Shown: piece by piece, positions 26,736-34,352 of the stretch | How positions within the stretch are numbered: position 1 is the first letter of the stretch | Layout of the letters: each line of letters opens with the position of its first letter | Assembly (NCBI RefSeq): GCF_045788535.1 | Contig: NZ_CP074074.1 | Location: 3,224,001 to 3,288,000 of the forward strand | Origin: Allotamlana fucoidanivorans | GTDB taxonomy: Bacteria; Bacteroidota; Bacteroidia; Flavobacteriales; Flavobacteriaceae | DNA: 64,000 bases | Direction of reading: 5' to 3' | Position numbers and translations under genes: made by a program | Notes under the pieces: generated by a model | What the model was told of the DNA's origin: nothing | What the model saw: only the letters and a program-made list of their open reading frames with translations | Database searches by the model: none

Positions 26736-27553
26736 ACATTAAAGAACAAATTCTATTGCATAGTACTCCGGTAAAAGAAGTTAAAGAATTAGACTCTAAT
26801 ACGTTTAAAAATAATTATTTTAACAAGCAAACTCTTTTAATAAAAGGAATGGCTAAGAATTGGGAAGCCACTCAAAACTGGACCTTAGATTTTCTTTTAA
26901 AACAAGACGGTGATAACACTATTGAATTACTTTCAGGTAATTTTATTCAAGGTGATAATAGTTATAGACGAGACTCATTTAAAGGCTTTTTACAAAAGCT
27001 ATCGTATGCAGAAATAAACCAAGAACCCTTTGATGATTACCTAACTACATTGAACATTTTTAATTTTTATCCACATTTAAAAAAAGCTGTGGATTTTTCT
27101 TTGTTTGAAAATCACACAGACATTAACGATATTACAGCTTGGATTGGCCCTGCAGGTACTATATCTGGTTTTCATAGAGATACCGGAAAAAACATGTATG
27201 CCCAAATTAAAGGTAAAAAAATGTTCATTATCTGTTCTCCTAAATACGATAAGCACATATACCCTAGTAAAAAATATATTAATGGAGGCATGGCCAGTGA
27301 AGTAGATATTAATAATTTTAATAAGGAGAGACACCCATTATTTGAAAGTATTCATTTTGAAAGCGTTATATTAGAGCCTGGAGATGTACTTCATGTGCCT
27401 TCTAAATGGTGGCATTATGTAGAGTCATTAGACACCTCTATTAGCATAAGTAATTTTGGATATTCAAAAGCAGAAATGTTTGGAATTAAAGCGATTGACT
27501 ACTTGCATAGAAGAGGCTTTTATAAAGCTAAAAACTGTTTTTGCTGTAATTAG
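26732..27553 (+). CDS. Cupin-like / JmjC-type Fe(II) oxygenase
   Basis: A 273-residue protein of the cupin_8 group, expected to be a 2-oxoglutarate and Fe(II)-dependent hydroxylase. The metal triad is visible as H148 and D150 in GFHRDTGKN and H228 in HVPSKWWHYV. The intervening KGKKMFIICSP and EPGDVLHVP strands match the jelly-roll core. Length is typical and no signal peptide is present, so it acts in the cytoplasm on a protein, lipid or small-molecule substrate. It is coupled by a four-base overlap to the SGNH gene, so a shared pathway is likely. A JmjC-like enzyme in a glycan locus is uncommon. Confidence 0.75.
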   Translation: MNIKEQILLHSTPVKEVKELDSNTFKNNYFNKQTLLIKGMAKNWEATQNWTLDFLLKQDGDNTIELLSGNFIQGDNSYRRDSFKGFLQKLSYAEINQEPFDDYLTTLNIFNFYPHLKKAVDFSLFENHTDINDITAWIGPAGTISGFHRDTGKNMYAQIKGKKMFIICSPKYDKHIYPSKKYINGGMASEVDINNFNKERHPLFESIHFESVILEPGDVLHVPSKWWHYVESLDTSISISNFGYSKAEMFGIKAIDYLHRRGFYKAKNCFCCN

Positions 27554-27640
27554 AATGAGGTCTAATGGACATAAAAATCTTGAAATTAGTAAATTCAAAT
27601 TTTACCCTGTCCTATTTTTAGGTAAGGCTACAATCATAGA

Positions 27641-28588
27641 CTAGTCTTGATTTAATCGTGCTTTAAAATAATCAGCTATTACATCTGCTACAATGGTTCT
27701 CCCAAGATTATTCCAATGTTTGTCATAAATTAAAATAGGTGGTCGTTTAGCCTTTTCAAACGGCATTCCAAAATCCAAATACGTGTACCCCATTTCATCA
27801 CAATAGTTTAAAAACAAGTTGCTTGTTCTCCTTTTGTCTAATAAAAAAACTATCTTGTCTTTATTAAACCCAAAGGTTTTAACTAAGGTTCTGAAATTTT
27901 CTAAATATGTTTTATTACGTGTATCTTCATTAATCTCCTTCCCTTTTCTAGACCATTTGTGAGTGCTTAATCGCGCTCTTATATCTCTAAAACCATCAAA
28001 AAGGCCAATAGAATTTGCATATTTAAGTAATTTAATATGGCGCTTTACTTTGAATTTTAATGTATGCTTTAGCGCAATATAATCGTATTCCGGTAGATAT
28101 TCACTACGCTGTAAGTCGTTTTCAAATTTTATATAAATGACAACGTAGTCAATCAAATCAAAATCTTTTTTATAGGCTTGCATTAAATGGAGTTGATCAG
28201 CCATATCGTATCCTCCACGACCGTATTCATAAACTTCTACATCTTTTAACCGATCCTCAACCTTTTTCCCTGTAGAATTATAATAATGCTGATTAAAACC
28301 TTCTATAAATGAATCACCTATCAGAGCTATTTCAATTTTTTCTTTAGAAGGTTTAAATTCTCGGTAAGAGTTGTAACCAAATTTATTAATTCTGTACTCA
28401 GCAAAATTTTGACGACGATTTCCGGTAACCGCAAATCCTGTTTGCCCCGGAACCGTTTTTTGCACACCAAAATCATCTATATACAACAATGGCACATCAT
28501 CATATAAATGCAGCACACGTACTAAAACTTCTAACGAAACAAGGATAAAAACAAAGTAAAGACAGCCTTTTAAAACAAGTTTTTTCAT
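27641..28588 (-). CDS. SGNH-hydrolase-like membrane-anchored protein, copy B
   Basis: A 315-residue paralogue of the protein at 25788-26735: the same N-terminal helix, the same TGNRRQNFAEYRIN block after it, ALIGDSFIEG for the nucleophile and YDKHWNNLG for the Asp-His end. The two copies have identical length and colinear motifs but clear divergence. It lies 12 bases downstream of the MBOAT gene, the standard pairing in alginate- and cellulose-type O-acetylation, where the MBOAT brings the acyl group across the membrane and the SGNH protein moves it to the glycan. It is convergent with the cupin gene (87 bases between stops). Confidence 0.75.
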   Translation of the reverse strand: MKKLVLKGCLYFVFILVSLEVLVRVLHLYDDVPLLYIDDFGVQKTVPGQTGFAVTGNRRQNFAEYRINKFGYNSYREFKPSKEKIEIALIGDSFIEGFNQHYYNSTGKKVEDRLKDVEVYEYGRGGYDMADQLHLMQAYKKDFDLIDYVVIYIKFENDLQRSEYLPEYDYIALKHTLKFKVKRHIKLLKYANSIGLFDGFRDIRARLSTHKWSRKGKEINEDTRNKTYLENFRTLVKTFGFNKDKIVFLLDKRRTSNLFLNYCDEMGYTYLDFGMPFEKAKRPPILIYDKHWNNLGRTIVADVIADYFKARLNQD

Positions 28589-28600
28589 TTTTCATGGGTC

Positions 28601-30052
28601 TTAAAATTGAAAATAAATAAAAGAGCGATCTACACCATCATCATAGAATAGCATCATGAGTAAAATAACAACTGTATAGGCAACAAATCTAACCACTCCA
28701 GATTTAAACTTAAATGGTGCCCGTTCGTCCTTTCGTATTTTATATTCGTATAAAACAAACAGCGCCAAAAGAATATAATAATCTATCATGCGGTAACCCA
28801 TAGGGTGATAATAGATTTCATAAGAAAAATTAGAAACTATTTGATTAATAAAGCCAAAAGCTGCTGTAATAGATTCTGATCTAAAAAATATCCGTGAAAA
28901 GGTTACTATGCCAAAAGTGAGTATTAATTGCCCGATTTCAACAAATGAAGGAAAGATGGAATTCTCACCAACAACACTATTTTTATAAATGGTATTTCTC
29001 CCCATTAAAAACACAGGAATAAAAGCTAATGCATGGAATGCGCCCCAAAAAATAAAGGTCCAATTCGCACCGTGCCAAAAACCACTAACTAAAAACACAA
29101 TACAAATGTTTCTAATAGATTTTAATTTACTTACCCTTGAGCCACCCAAAGGAATATAAACGTAATGCCTAAACCAGGTAGACAAGGACACATGCCATCG
29201 TTGCCAATATTCTGCTACATTCCTAGAAAAATTAGGAAACTTAAAATTAGACATCAGCTCAACACCAAAAAGTTTTGCCGTACCAATAGCGATATCTGAA
29301 TACCCAGAGAAATCCCCATAAACCTGAAAGCTAAATAAAGTAACACCTAAAATAAGTGTTGAAGCTGGATAGGTGGTATAATTGGCAAAAATATCATCAA
29401 CAATAGGTGCTACAGCGTCTGCTATAGCCACTTTCTTAAACAAACCCCACAAAATTAACTTTAAACCAGACACTACTTGTGCATAATCAAAATTACGTTT
29501 ATTGAGTATTTGCGACAATAAATTAGAAGCCCGCTCTATAGGGCCTGCAACTAATTGAGGGAAGAAACTAACAAAGGTGGCAAAAGATAAAAAATCTTTG
29601 GTAGGTTTTAAACGCTTGTAATAAATATCAAAAGAATATGACATGGTTTGAAACGTATAAAACGAAATCCCAACTGGTAATATTACTTTGAGTGTCCATG
29701 TGCTTTTTATGGTATAACCAAAAAATGAAGCAAAATCAATCCAAGAATCTACAAAAAAATTGAAATATTTAAAAAAGCCTAAGAGTCCTACATTAAACAA
29801 TACACTAACCCAAAGCCAACCTTTTCTTTTACTCTTCTCTTGAGTTGAATGAATTTGAATACCAACAAAGTAGTCTACAAGCGTACTGAGCAATATAAGA
29901 GACAAAAATCGCCAATCCCATAAACCGTAGAAAATATAACTACAAATTAGAATAAATATGTTTTGAGCTTTCCAGTGTTTTTTTAAAATCACCCAATAAA
30001 CAAAAAACACTGTTGGGAGAAATATGAAGTAGTCTAGGGAATTAAATACCAT
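28601..30052 (-). CDS. MBOAT family O-acyltransferase (AlgI-like)
   Basis: A 483-residue polytopic membrane protein with about eleven helices. It starts MVFNSLDYFIFLPTVFFVYW, the common opening of AlgI/DltB-like proteins, and has the catalytic histidine region SGFWHGANWTFIFWGAFHAL, preceded by NFSRNVAEYWQRWHVSLSTW. Length and motifs are full. It supplies acyl groups, usually acetyl, to a periplasmic acceptor. With the SGNH gene downstream it forms a two-gene minus-strand unit. No terminator is visible before the pair's upstream neighbour apart from the hairpin at 30155-30182, which isolates it from Lrp. Confidence 0.9.
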   Translation of the reverse strand: MVFNSLDYFIFLPTVFFVYWVILKKHWKAQNIFILICSYIFYGLWDWRFLSLILLSTLVDYFVGIQIHSTQEKSKRKGWLWVSVLFNVGLLGFFKYFNFFVDSWIDFASFFGYTIKSTWTLKVILPVGISFYTFQTMSYSFDIYYKRLKPTKDFLSFATFVSFFPQLVAGPIERASNLLSQILNKRNFDYAQVVSGLKLILWGLFKKVAIADAVAPIVDDIFANYTTYPASTLILGVTLFSFQVYGDFSGYSDIAIGTAKLFGVELMSNFKFPNFSRNVAEYWQRWHVSLSTWFRHYVYIPLGGSRVSKLKSIRNICIVFLVSGFWHGANWTFIFWGAFHALAFIPVFLMGRNTIYKNSVVGENSIFPSFVEIGQLILTFGIVTFSRIFFRSESITAAFGFINQIVSNFSYEIYYHPMGYRMIDYYILLALFVLYEYKIRKDERAPFKFKSGVVRFVAYTVVILLMMLFYDDGVDRSFIYFQF

Positions 30053-30154
30053 AAAACCTTATTATATTGCCTACCAAATATCACCTATTTAATTAAACAG
30101 CTCAAAACTTTTCTTTGAATTGTTTGAAATTAACTTTAAACAGAATGCATTATA

Positions 30155-30182
30155 AAAAAAAAGCCCTGAAAGGGGCTTTTTT
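30155..30182 (-). terminator. Hairpin terminator after Lrp gene
   Basis: GCCC (30163-30166) pairs with GGGC (30173-30176), flanked by matching A and T runs that extend the stem and give a T tract on the minus strand. It lies 19 bases past the Lrp stop. It could act in both directions. Confidence 0.75.
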
Positions 30183-30200
30183 ACATATTGAGACATGATT

Positions 30201-30680
30201 TTACATATCATTAAAAATAGAATGCATCAAACGTTTTTTATCGTTGATACTTTCTTCTAATGAAATCATAGTTTCGGTTCTATAAACACCTTCAATATCA
30301 TCTAGTAAAAAGATAACTTCCTTAGCATGCTCTGTACTTCTGGCTCTTATTTTACAAAAGATATTAAATTTTCCTGTAGTTATATGGGCCACGGTAACAT
30401 AAGCAATTTCATTGATACGCTCTAGCACAAACTTGGTTTGAGACGTGTTATTTAAATACACACCTACATAAGCTATAAAAGAATACCCTAATTTCTTATA
30501 ATCTAACATCAATGAAGATCCTTTAATAATCCCCGATTCTTCCATTTTTTTTACACGAACATGCACCGTACCTGCCGAGATTAATAATTTTTTTGCTATA
30601 TCTGTAAAAGGAATTCTTGTGTTATCAATTAACATGTCAAGAATTTGATGATCAATTTCGTCTAATTTAATTTTTCCCAT
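30201..30680 (-). CDS. Lrp/AsnC family transcriptional regulator
   Basis: A 159-residue regulator with an N-terminal winged HTH (KLDEIDHQILDMLIDNTRIP, then ISAGTVHVRVKKMEESGII) and a C-terminal RAM/AsnC ligand-binding domain (YVGVYLNNTSQTKFVLERIN, EGVYRTETMISLEES). Length is typical. Members respond to amino acids and form dimers to octamers. It lies 70 bases downstream of the M14 peptidase on the same strand, so it may be cotranscribed with it. Its own promoter was not identified. Confidence 0.92.
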   Translation of the reverse strand: MGKIKLDEIDHQILDMLIDNTRIPFTDIAKKLLISAGTVHVRVKKMEESGIIKGSSLMLDYKKLGYSFIAYVGVYLNNTSQTKFVLERINEIAYVTVAHITTGKFNIFCKIRARSTEHAKEVIFLLDDIEGVYRTETMISLEESINDKKRLMHSIFNDM

Positions 30681-30750
30681 AATTAACTATTCTTAAATAA
30701 AAAGCGAATTTAATACATTTTCATTAAAATTTAGCTATTTATGATGTGCT

Positions 30751-31896
30751 TTATTTCGATTCTAACAAGATTTTTTCATGATTCAATATTACGAAAACGT
30801 TTTCGCTAGACACCGTTAATGGATAACCTTGTTCATTATAAACCTCAAATCCTTGAGCATCAATCTCTTTATGCCCATAAATCCCGTTTAAATCATCAAT
30901 TTTTTCAATTACAGGAATAAATCTAATTTTGCCCTGTTCTATGGTTTCTTTATACTGAATCCCTATATCCTTTATCTCCTGCCCTACTTTCGCTCCTCGA
31001 ATAACAATATCATAAAAACACTTTTCGTTTTCTGGAATATCAAAATAAGCTTGATAATTGGTGCCATACACCTCATTATGCGCTATATAATTCAAAGAGC
31101 TTATATACGCAATATAAATGAGTTCTCTGGTCTGTTCTCTGGCATAATCATTTGGATAATGCCCCGCCTCAAACAAGATGGTTGGTATATTTTCAGTTTG
31201 AAAGGTGTCGCCTACACAATTAATATTGAAAGCGTCATCATATACACCAACATGATTAGGAATGAGCTCTTGAAGGGTCTTATTCATTTCAGCTATAATT
31301 TCCATGGCTATTTGACGTGTTGGCGTGACGGTACAGTTTTCATCTTGAGCGGGTGATAAAAACGATACAATGGCTGATTTATTAGCTCTTCCTGCGCTAA
31401 AAATAGTGCGCTGCCCATGTAAATTATAGCAGTAATGAGGTTTAAATTGATTGAAAACCTGGCGCAAAACCTTACTTTCTGGCTGAGATAAATGTTGTGC
31501 ATCCCTATTTAAATCTACCTGATTAGCATTGACACGCGTATATGCAGATGCCCCATCTGGATTAAGCATGGGAATAATAAACAAGGTGCAGTTCTTTAAA
31601 ATAGAATCTAAGGCATTGGTTTCACTCAATAAAGTGTTTAATAGATCAAATAAGGCCTTGGTAGTAGTAGACTCGTTGCCGTGCATTTGAGACCACATTA
31701 ATATTCTTTTAGGTCCGGTTCCAACCTCTAAACCATAAATAGCTTGGCCTAAAACGGAGGTACCAAGCGTGCTTATAGTCACTTTGTTTTTAAACGTGTG
31801 CAACAAGGGTTCAATGTGGGTAAGGGTTATATAACGGTGAGTTAATTGAGCGGCTTTGTATTCTTTATAAAGTGATTTAATAACAGCTGTTGTCAT
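30751..31896 (-). CDS. M14 family zinc carboxypeptidase
   Basis: A 381-residue M14-like peptidase. Zinc ligands are H72 and E75 in QMHGNESTTT and H160 in NLHGQR. DLNRDAQ around 129-135 provides the substrate-binding Asn-Arg pair, and E243 in LFEAGHYPND is the catalytic glutamate. No signal peptide is seen, so it may be cytoplasmic, unlike secreted carboxypeptidases. An ~100-residue C-terminal region follows the catalytic core. It is divergent from the XRE regulator across a 291-base region rich in TTACAAATGTAA-type palindromes. Confidence 0.85.
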   Translation of the reverse strand: MTTAVIKSLYKEYKAAQLTHRYITLTHIEPLLHTFKNKVTISTLGTSVLGQAIYGLEVGTGPKRILMWSQMHGNESTTTKALFDLLNTLLSETNALDSILKNCTLFIIPMLNPDGASAYTRVNANQVDLNRDAQHLSQPESKVLRQVFNQFKPHYCYNLHGQRTIFSAGRANKSAIVSFLSPAQDENCTVTPTRQIAMEIIAEMNKTLQELIPNHVGVYDDAFNINCVGDTFQTENIPTILFEAGHYPNDYAREQTRELIYIAYISSLNYIAHNEVYGTNYQAYFDIPENEKCFYDIVIRGAKVGQEIKDIGIQYKETIEQGKIRFIPVIEKIDDLNGIYGHKEIDAQGFEVYNEQGYPLTVSSENVFVILNHEKILLESK

Positions 31897-31911
31897 AGGG
31901 AATAAATTAGA

Positions 31912-31948
31912 TTACAAATGTAAACAATTAGATATTTACAAATGTAAA
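31912..31948 (-). promoter_or_regulatory. Two TTACA-nn-TGTAA palindromes / M14 promoter
   Basis: TTACAAATGTAA (31912-31923) and TTTACAAATGTAAA (31935-31948) are perfect palindromes spaced 23 bases apart. Read on the minus strand each contains TACATTTG, a full match to the TAnnTTTG -7 element. So they may be promoter elements for the M14 gene, operators, or both. A half site TGTAAAC lies at 31977-31983. Confidence 0.5.
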
Positions 31949-32125
31949 CTTATACATTCAGAATTTAATATAGTTTTGTAAACAATAGTAGGGCCTTTTG
32001 GTTGAGATTAATTCACATTAGTATATAAATTGTTTATACCAAACTCATAGTTTTGTTTATCAGTTATTTACATGTTATAAATTAAATGATAAAACTAAGC
32101 AATATTGCACTATAAAAGGCCGTTA

Positions 32126-32156
32126 TTTGTGATGTGATTTAAATTGATTACATTTG
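32126..32156 (+). promoter_or_regulatory. Promoter of XRE regulator
   Basis: TTTG (32126-32129), a 19-base spacer, then TACATTTG (32149-32156), a complete match to the Bacteroidota consensus. Transcription should start near 32163, about 25 bases before the ATG. The -7 element lies inside a TTACATTTGTAA palindrome (32148-32159). Confidence 0.7.
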
Positions 32157-32171
32157 TAAATCCTTAAACTG

Positions 32172-32187
32172 TGTAAATACGTTTACA
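32172..32187 (+). promoter_or_regulatory. TGTAAA / TTTACA inverted repeat abutting XRE start codon
   Basis: TGTAAATACGTTTACA has perfect 6-base arms around TACG and ends on the base before the ATG. Together with the palindrome at 32148-32159 it suggests autoregulation by the XRE protein, in the manner of lambda-repressor-like operators. That is inference. Confidence 0.45.
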
Positions 32188-32577
32188 ATGATAAACAACG
32201 AAAAATTCGTAGAACGGCTTCAAAACATTATCCATTATTATGGAGAAACCGCTTCTTCTTTTGCTGAAAAAATTGGTGTACAACGTTCTAGTATTTCACA
32301 TATCCTTTCTGAAAGAAACAAACCAAGTTTAGATTTTGTTTTAAAAGTACTTTCAGCATATCCGCAGGTAGATTTATATTGGTTGCTAAATGGAAAAGGA
32401 ACATTTCCTTCTGAACCAAAAAAAGAGGCGCCTCAAAAAGCATTAGATTTTTATAAAAAGGAAAAAGACAATAGTCATGAAGACAAATTAAACTCACATG
32501 ACACCCCCAACAACAAGGAGATTGAGCGTATTGTTATTTTTTATTCAGACGGAACCTTTAAAAACTTTAATAACTAA
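32188..32577 (+). CDS. XRE family helix-turn-helix regulator
   Basis: A 129-residue protein. Residues about 6-62 form a Cro/CI-type HTH: NIIHYYGETASSFAEKIGVQ, SSISHILSERNKPSLDFVLK, then YPQVDLYWLLNGKGTF, the usual end of this domain in Bacteroidota. The C-terminal half is charged and lysine-rich, probably disordered, ending in a short hydrophobic segment IERIVIFYSDGTFKNF that may mediate dimer contacts. It has a full consensus promoter and palindromes at its start. It precedes a small lipoprotein gene by 38 bases. Confidence 0.88.
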   Translation: MINNEKFVERLQNIIHYYGETASSFAEKIGVQRSSISHILSERNKPSLDFVLKVLSAYPQVDLYWLLNGKGTFPSEPKKEAPQKALDFYKKEKDNSHEDKLNSHDTPNNKEIERIVIFYSDGTFKNFNN

Positions 32578-32615
32578 ACTTAAACTTTAGTAATTTTGAT
32601 GTTTAATATCATTTT

Positions 32616-32987
32616 ATGAAATATCTATTAGTCTTAGTATTTGCATGCAGTTTATTTAGTTGTTATGAAACAACCAGAAATTGCAAGGATTATAAAGAAG
32701 GTGAATTCTATAGCGAAGTTATTATTGATGGAGCGGTTTATATCTCTACCTTCAATAGAAGCAAAACTTTACAGGTTGAAACTTATAATAATAAAGTGGA
32801 TTCTGCACAGTTAAGATGGATTAATGATTGCGAAGTCATTTTTAAAACTATAAACCCTAAAAGCATGGCTGAGCAAAAAGATATTCATTTAAAAATTTTA
32901 ACCACTACTGATTCTTCATACACCTACGAATACTCTTATGTTGGGGAAACAAAAAAACAGAAAGGTATAGCCTATAAAGTAAAATAG
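32616..32987 (+). CDS. Small lipoprotein, conserved flavobacterial type
   Basis: A 123-residue protein with a lipoprotein signal: short basic start, hydrophobic core and a lipobox ending LFSC at Cys16. The mature part is a small beta-rich domain with CKDYKEGEFY, a Ser/Thr-rich middle and DCEVIFKTINPKSM. Related small flavobacterial proteins have at times been named DNA topoisomerase IV in databases; nothing here supports that name. Function is unknown. The stop lies one base from the convergent neighbour's stop. Confidence 0.65.
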   Translation: MKYLLVLVFACSLFSCYETTRNCKDYKEGEFYSEVIIDGAVYISTFNRSKTLQVETYNNKVDSAQLRWINDCEVIFKTINPKSMAEQKDIHLKILTTTDSSYTYEYSYVGETKKQKGIAYKVK

Positions 32988-32988
32988 T

Positions 32989-33489
32989 TTAGTCAAACGG
33001 ATAAAGAAAATATGCTACTAAATTAAACTTCAACTCACTTGCTTTTGTTATCTCATAGGTTAAAAAGACTTCTCCCCAGTATTCCCCATCCGAAAAATCG
33101 GCAATAATCCATTTGTGATTTAATAATTTTACTGTATTAATCATCATTTTTCTTCCTTCGCTTGACGCATATGGTACTAACGGGTGTTCTCCTTTTACTT
33201 CATTCAGTTTATATAATTCATCTTTAATGAAAGGAATGAGCTCATCTATGATATAACCTTCGTCTTCAAAATAACTCATAGCATCCTCATTACGCTCTAA
33301 ATTAAAATGTGATGCTTCCATAAACTGATTTTGCAAGACACTTACAGAGTCTTTATACTTCTGCAACTGGGTTTTACAGCCTACAAGTTTACTATCCATA
33401 TCTTCAAAAACACGCTTAGCATTAACATATTGGAACAATACAAGTAGGATTGAAAACACAAAAAGGTACATGAAAATTCTTTGCTTCAT
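32989..33489 (-). CDS. Membrane-anchored protein of unknown function
   Basis: A 166-residue protein with one N-terminal membrane helix (about residues 5-24), then a probable coiled coil (KLVGCKTQLQKYKDSVSVLQ onward) and a compact C-terminal domain containing NHKWIIADFSDGEYWGEVFL. The bulk is predicted periplasmic. I do not recognise the family. It lies 10 bases downstream of the MBL hydrolase and is probably cotranscribed. Confidence 0.6.
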   Translation of the reverse strand: MKQRIFMYLFVFSILLVLFQYVNAKRVFEDMDSKLVGCKTQLQKYKDSVSVLQNQFMEASHFNLERNEDAMSYFEDEGYIIDELIPFIKDELYKLNEVKGEHPLVPYASSEGRKMMINTVKLLNHKWIIADFSDGEYWGEVFLTYEITKASELKFNLVAYFLYPFD

Positions 33490-33499
33490 TTTATTTTCT

Positions 33500-34261
33500 T
33501 TAAATAGTTATTTCTAATTCATCATACGCCAAAAACACATGCTCTGGCAAGATTTTCTCCACCTCATTATGAAATCCTAATACATGGCTAATATGTGTTA
33601 AATAGGCTGTCTTGGGTTTTACAATGTCTATAAAACTTAGCGCCTCTTCTAAGGTGAAATGAGAATGATGCGCCTCTTTTCTCAAAGCATTCACTACAAG
33701 CACTTTAACTCCTTTTAATTTATCAATTTCTTCATCTGATACAGACTTCATATCGGTTAAATAAGCAAAGTCGTTAAATCGATAACCAAAAACCTGAAGA
33801 TCACCATGAAGGCCTTCAATAGGCATCACATGTATAGTATGTAATTTAAAAGGCTTATTTTTTATTCTGTTTAAAATAACCGAAGGTGCTCCTGGGTATT
33901 TATGCTTTGTTTTGGTTATGTAATCAAACCTTTTTTTTAGTGATTTTAAAACCCTTTTGTGCGCATAAAGTGGTATATCTCCTTGCTTAAAATAAAAAGG
34001 TCTGATATCATCAAGCCCTAAAACATGATCGGAATGCTCATGCGTAAAAAGAATCACATCTACTCTTTTGCATTTTGCGCGCAACATTTGATATCGGAAA
34101 TCTGGGCCGCAATCTATTACGCATGAAAAACCGTTCCATTCTATTAAAACAGATACACGCAAACGTTTGTCTCTCGGGTCTTTACTTAAGCAAACGGGGT
34201 GGTTGCTTCCTATTACAGGAATGCCTTGTGAGGTTCCGGTACCTAAAAACGTTACTTTCAA
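33500..34261 (-). CDS. MBL-fold metallo-hydrolase (PhnP-like)
   Basis: A 253-residue metallo-beta-lactamase-fold phosphodiesterase-type hydrolase. FLGTGTSQGIPVIGS opens the fold, HEHSDH at 74-79 gives the dinuclear metal site, and later DDAYLTD-like and LTHISHVLGF segments supply further ligands. I place the start at the TTG at 34261 (then KVTFLGTG), because a -7 element on the minus strand (TACTTTTG, 34279-34286) would overlap the alternative GTG at 34279. Similar proteins act on cyclic phosphodiesters or RNA-like substrates. The substrate is unknown. Confidence 0.82.
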   Translation of the reverse strand: MKVTFLGTGTSQGIPVIGSNHPVCLSKDPRDKRLRVSVLIEWNGFSCVIDCGPDFRYQMLRAKCKRVDVILFTHEHSDHVLGLDDIRPFYFKQGDIPLYAHKRVLKSLKKRFDYITKTKHKYPGAPSVILNRIKNKPFKLHTIHVMPIEGLHGDLQVFGYRFNDFAYLTDMKSVSDEEIDKLKGVKVLVVNALRKEAHHSHFTLEEALSFIDIVKPKTAYLTHISHVLGFHNEVEKILPEHVFLAYDELEITI

Positions 34262-34278
34262 ATGTCCTTGTTTTAGCA

Positions 34279-34286
34279 CAAAAGTA
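34279..34286 (-). promoter_or_regulatory. -7 element for MBL hydrolase
   Basis: The minus strand reads TACTTTTG, matching TAnnTTTG. Transcription would start near 34272, about 11 bases before the TTG start. The -33 box is not obvious. Confidence 0.45.
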
Positions 34287-34296
34287 GCTTTATTTT

Positions 34297-34326
34297 TTTG
34301 TTTACTATAGTTATTTGATACCTTTG
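34297..34326 (+). promoter_or_regulatory. Promoter of 487-aa conserved protein
   Basis: TTTG (34297-34300), an 18-base spacer, then TACCTTTG (34319-34326). This is a complete consensus match. The start site near 34333 lies downstream of the GTG at 34326, so translation must begin at the ATG at 34353. Confidence 0.7.
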
Positions 34327-34352
34327 TGACTACAAGACTTAACGTATTTTAT

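Noticed and set aside
27554..27640. TTACC / GGTAA hairpin between cupin and SGNH copy B
   Set aside because: Short stem, long loop and no T tract; not convincing as a terminator.
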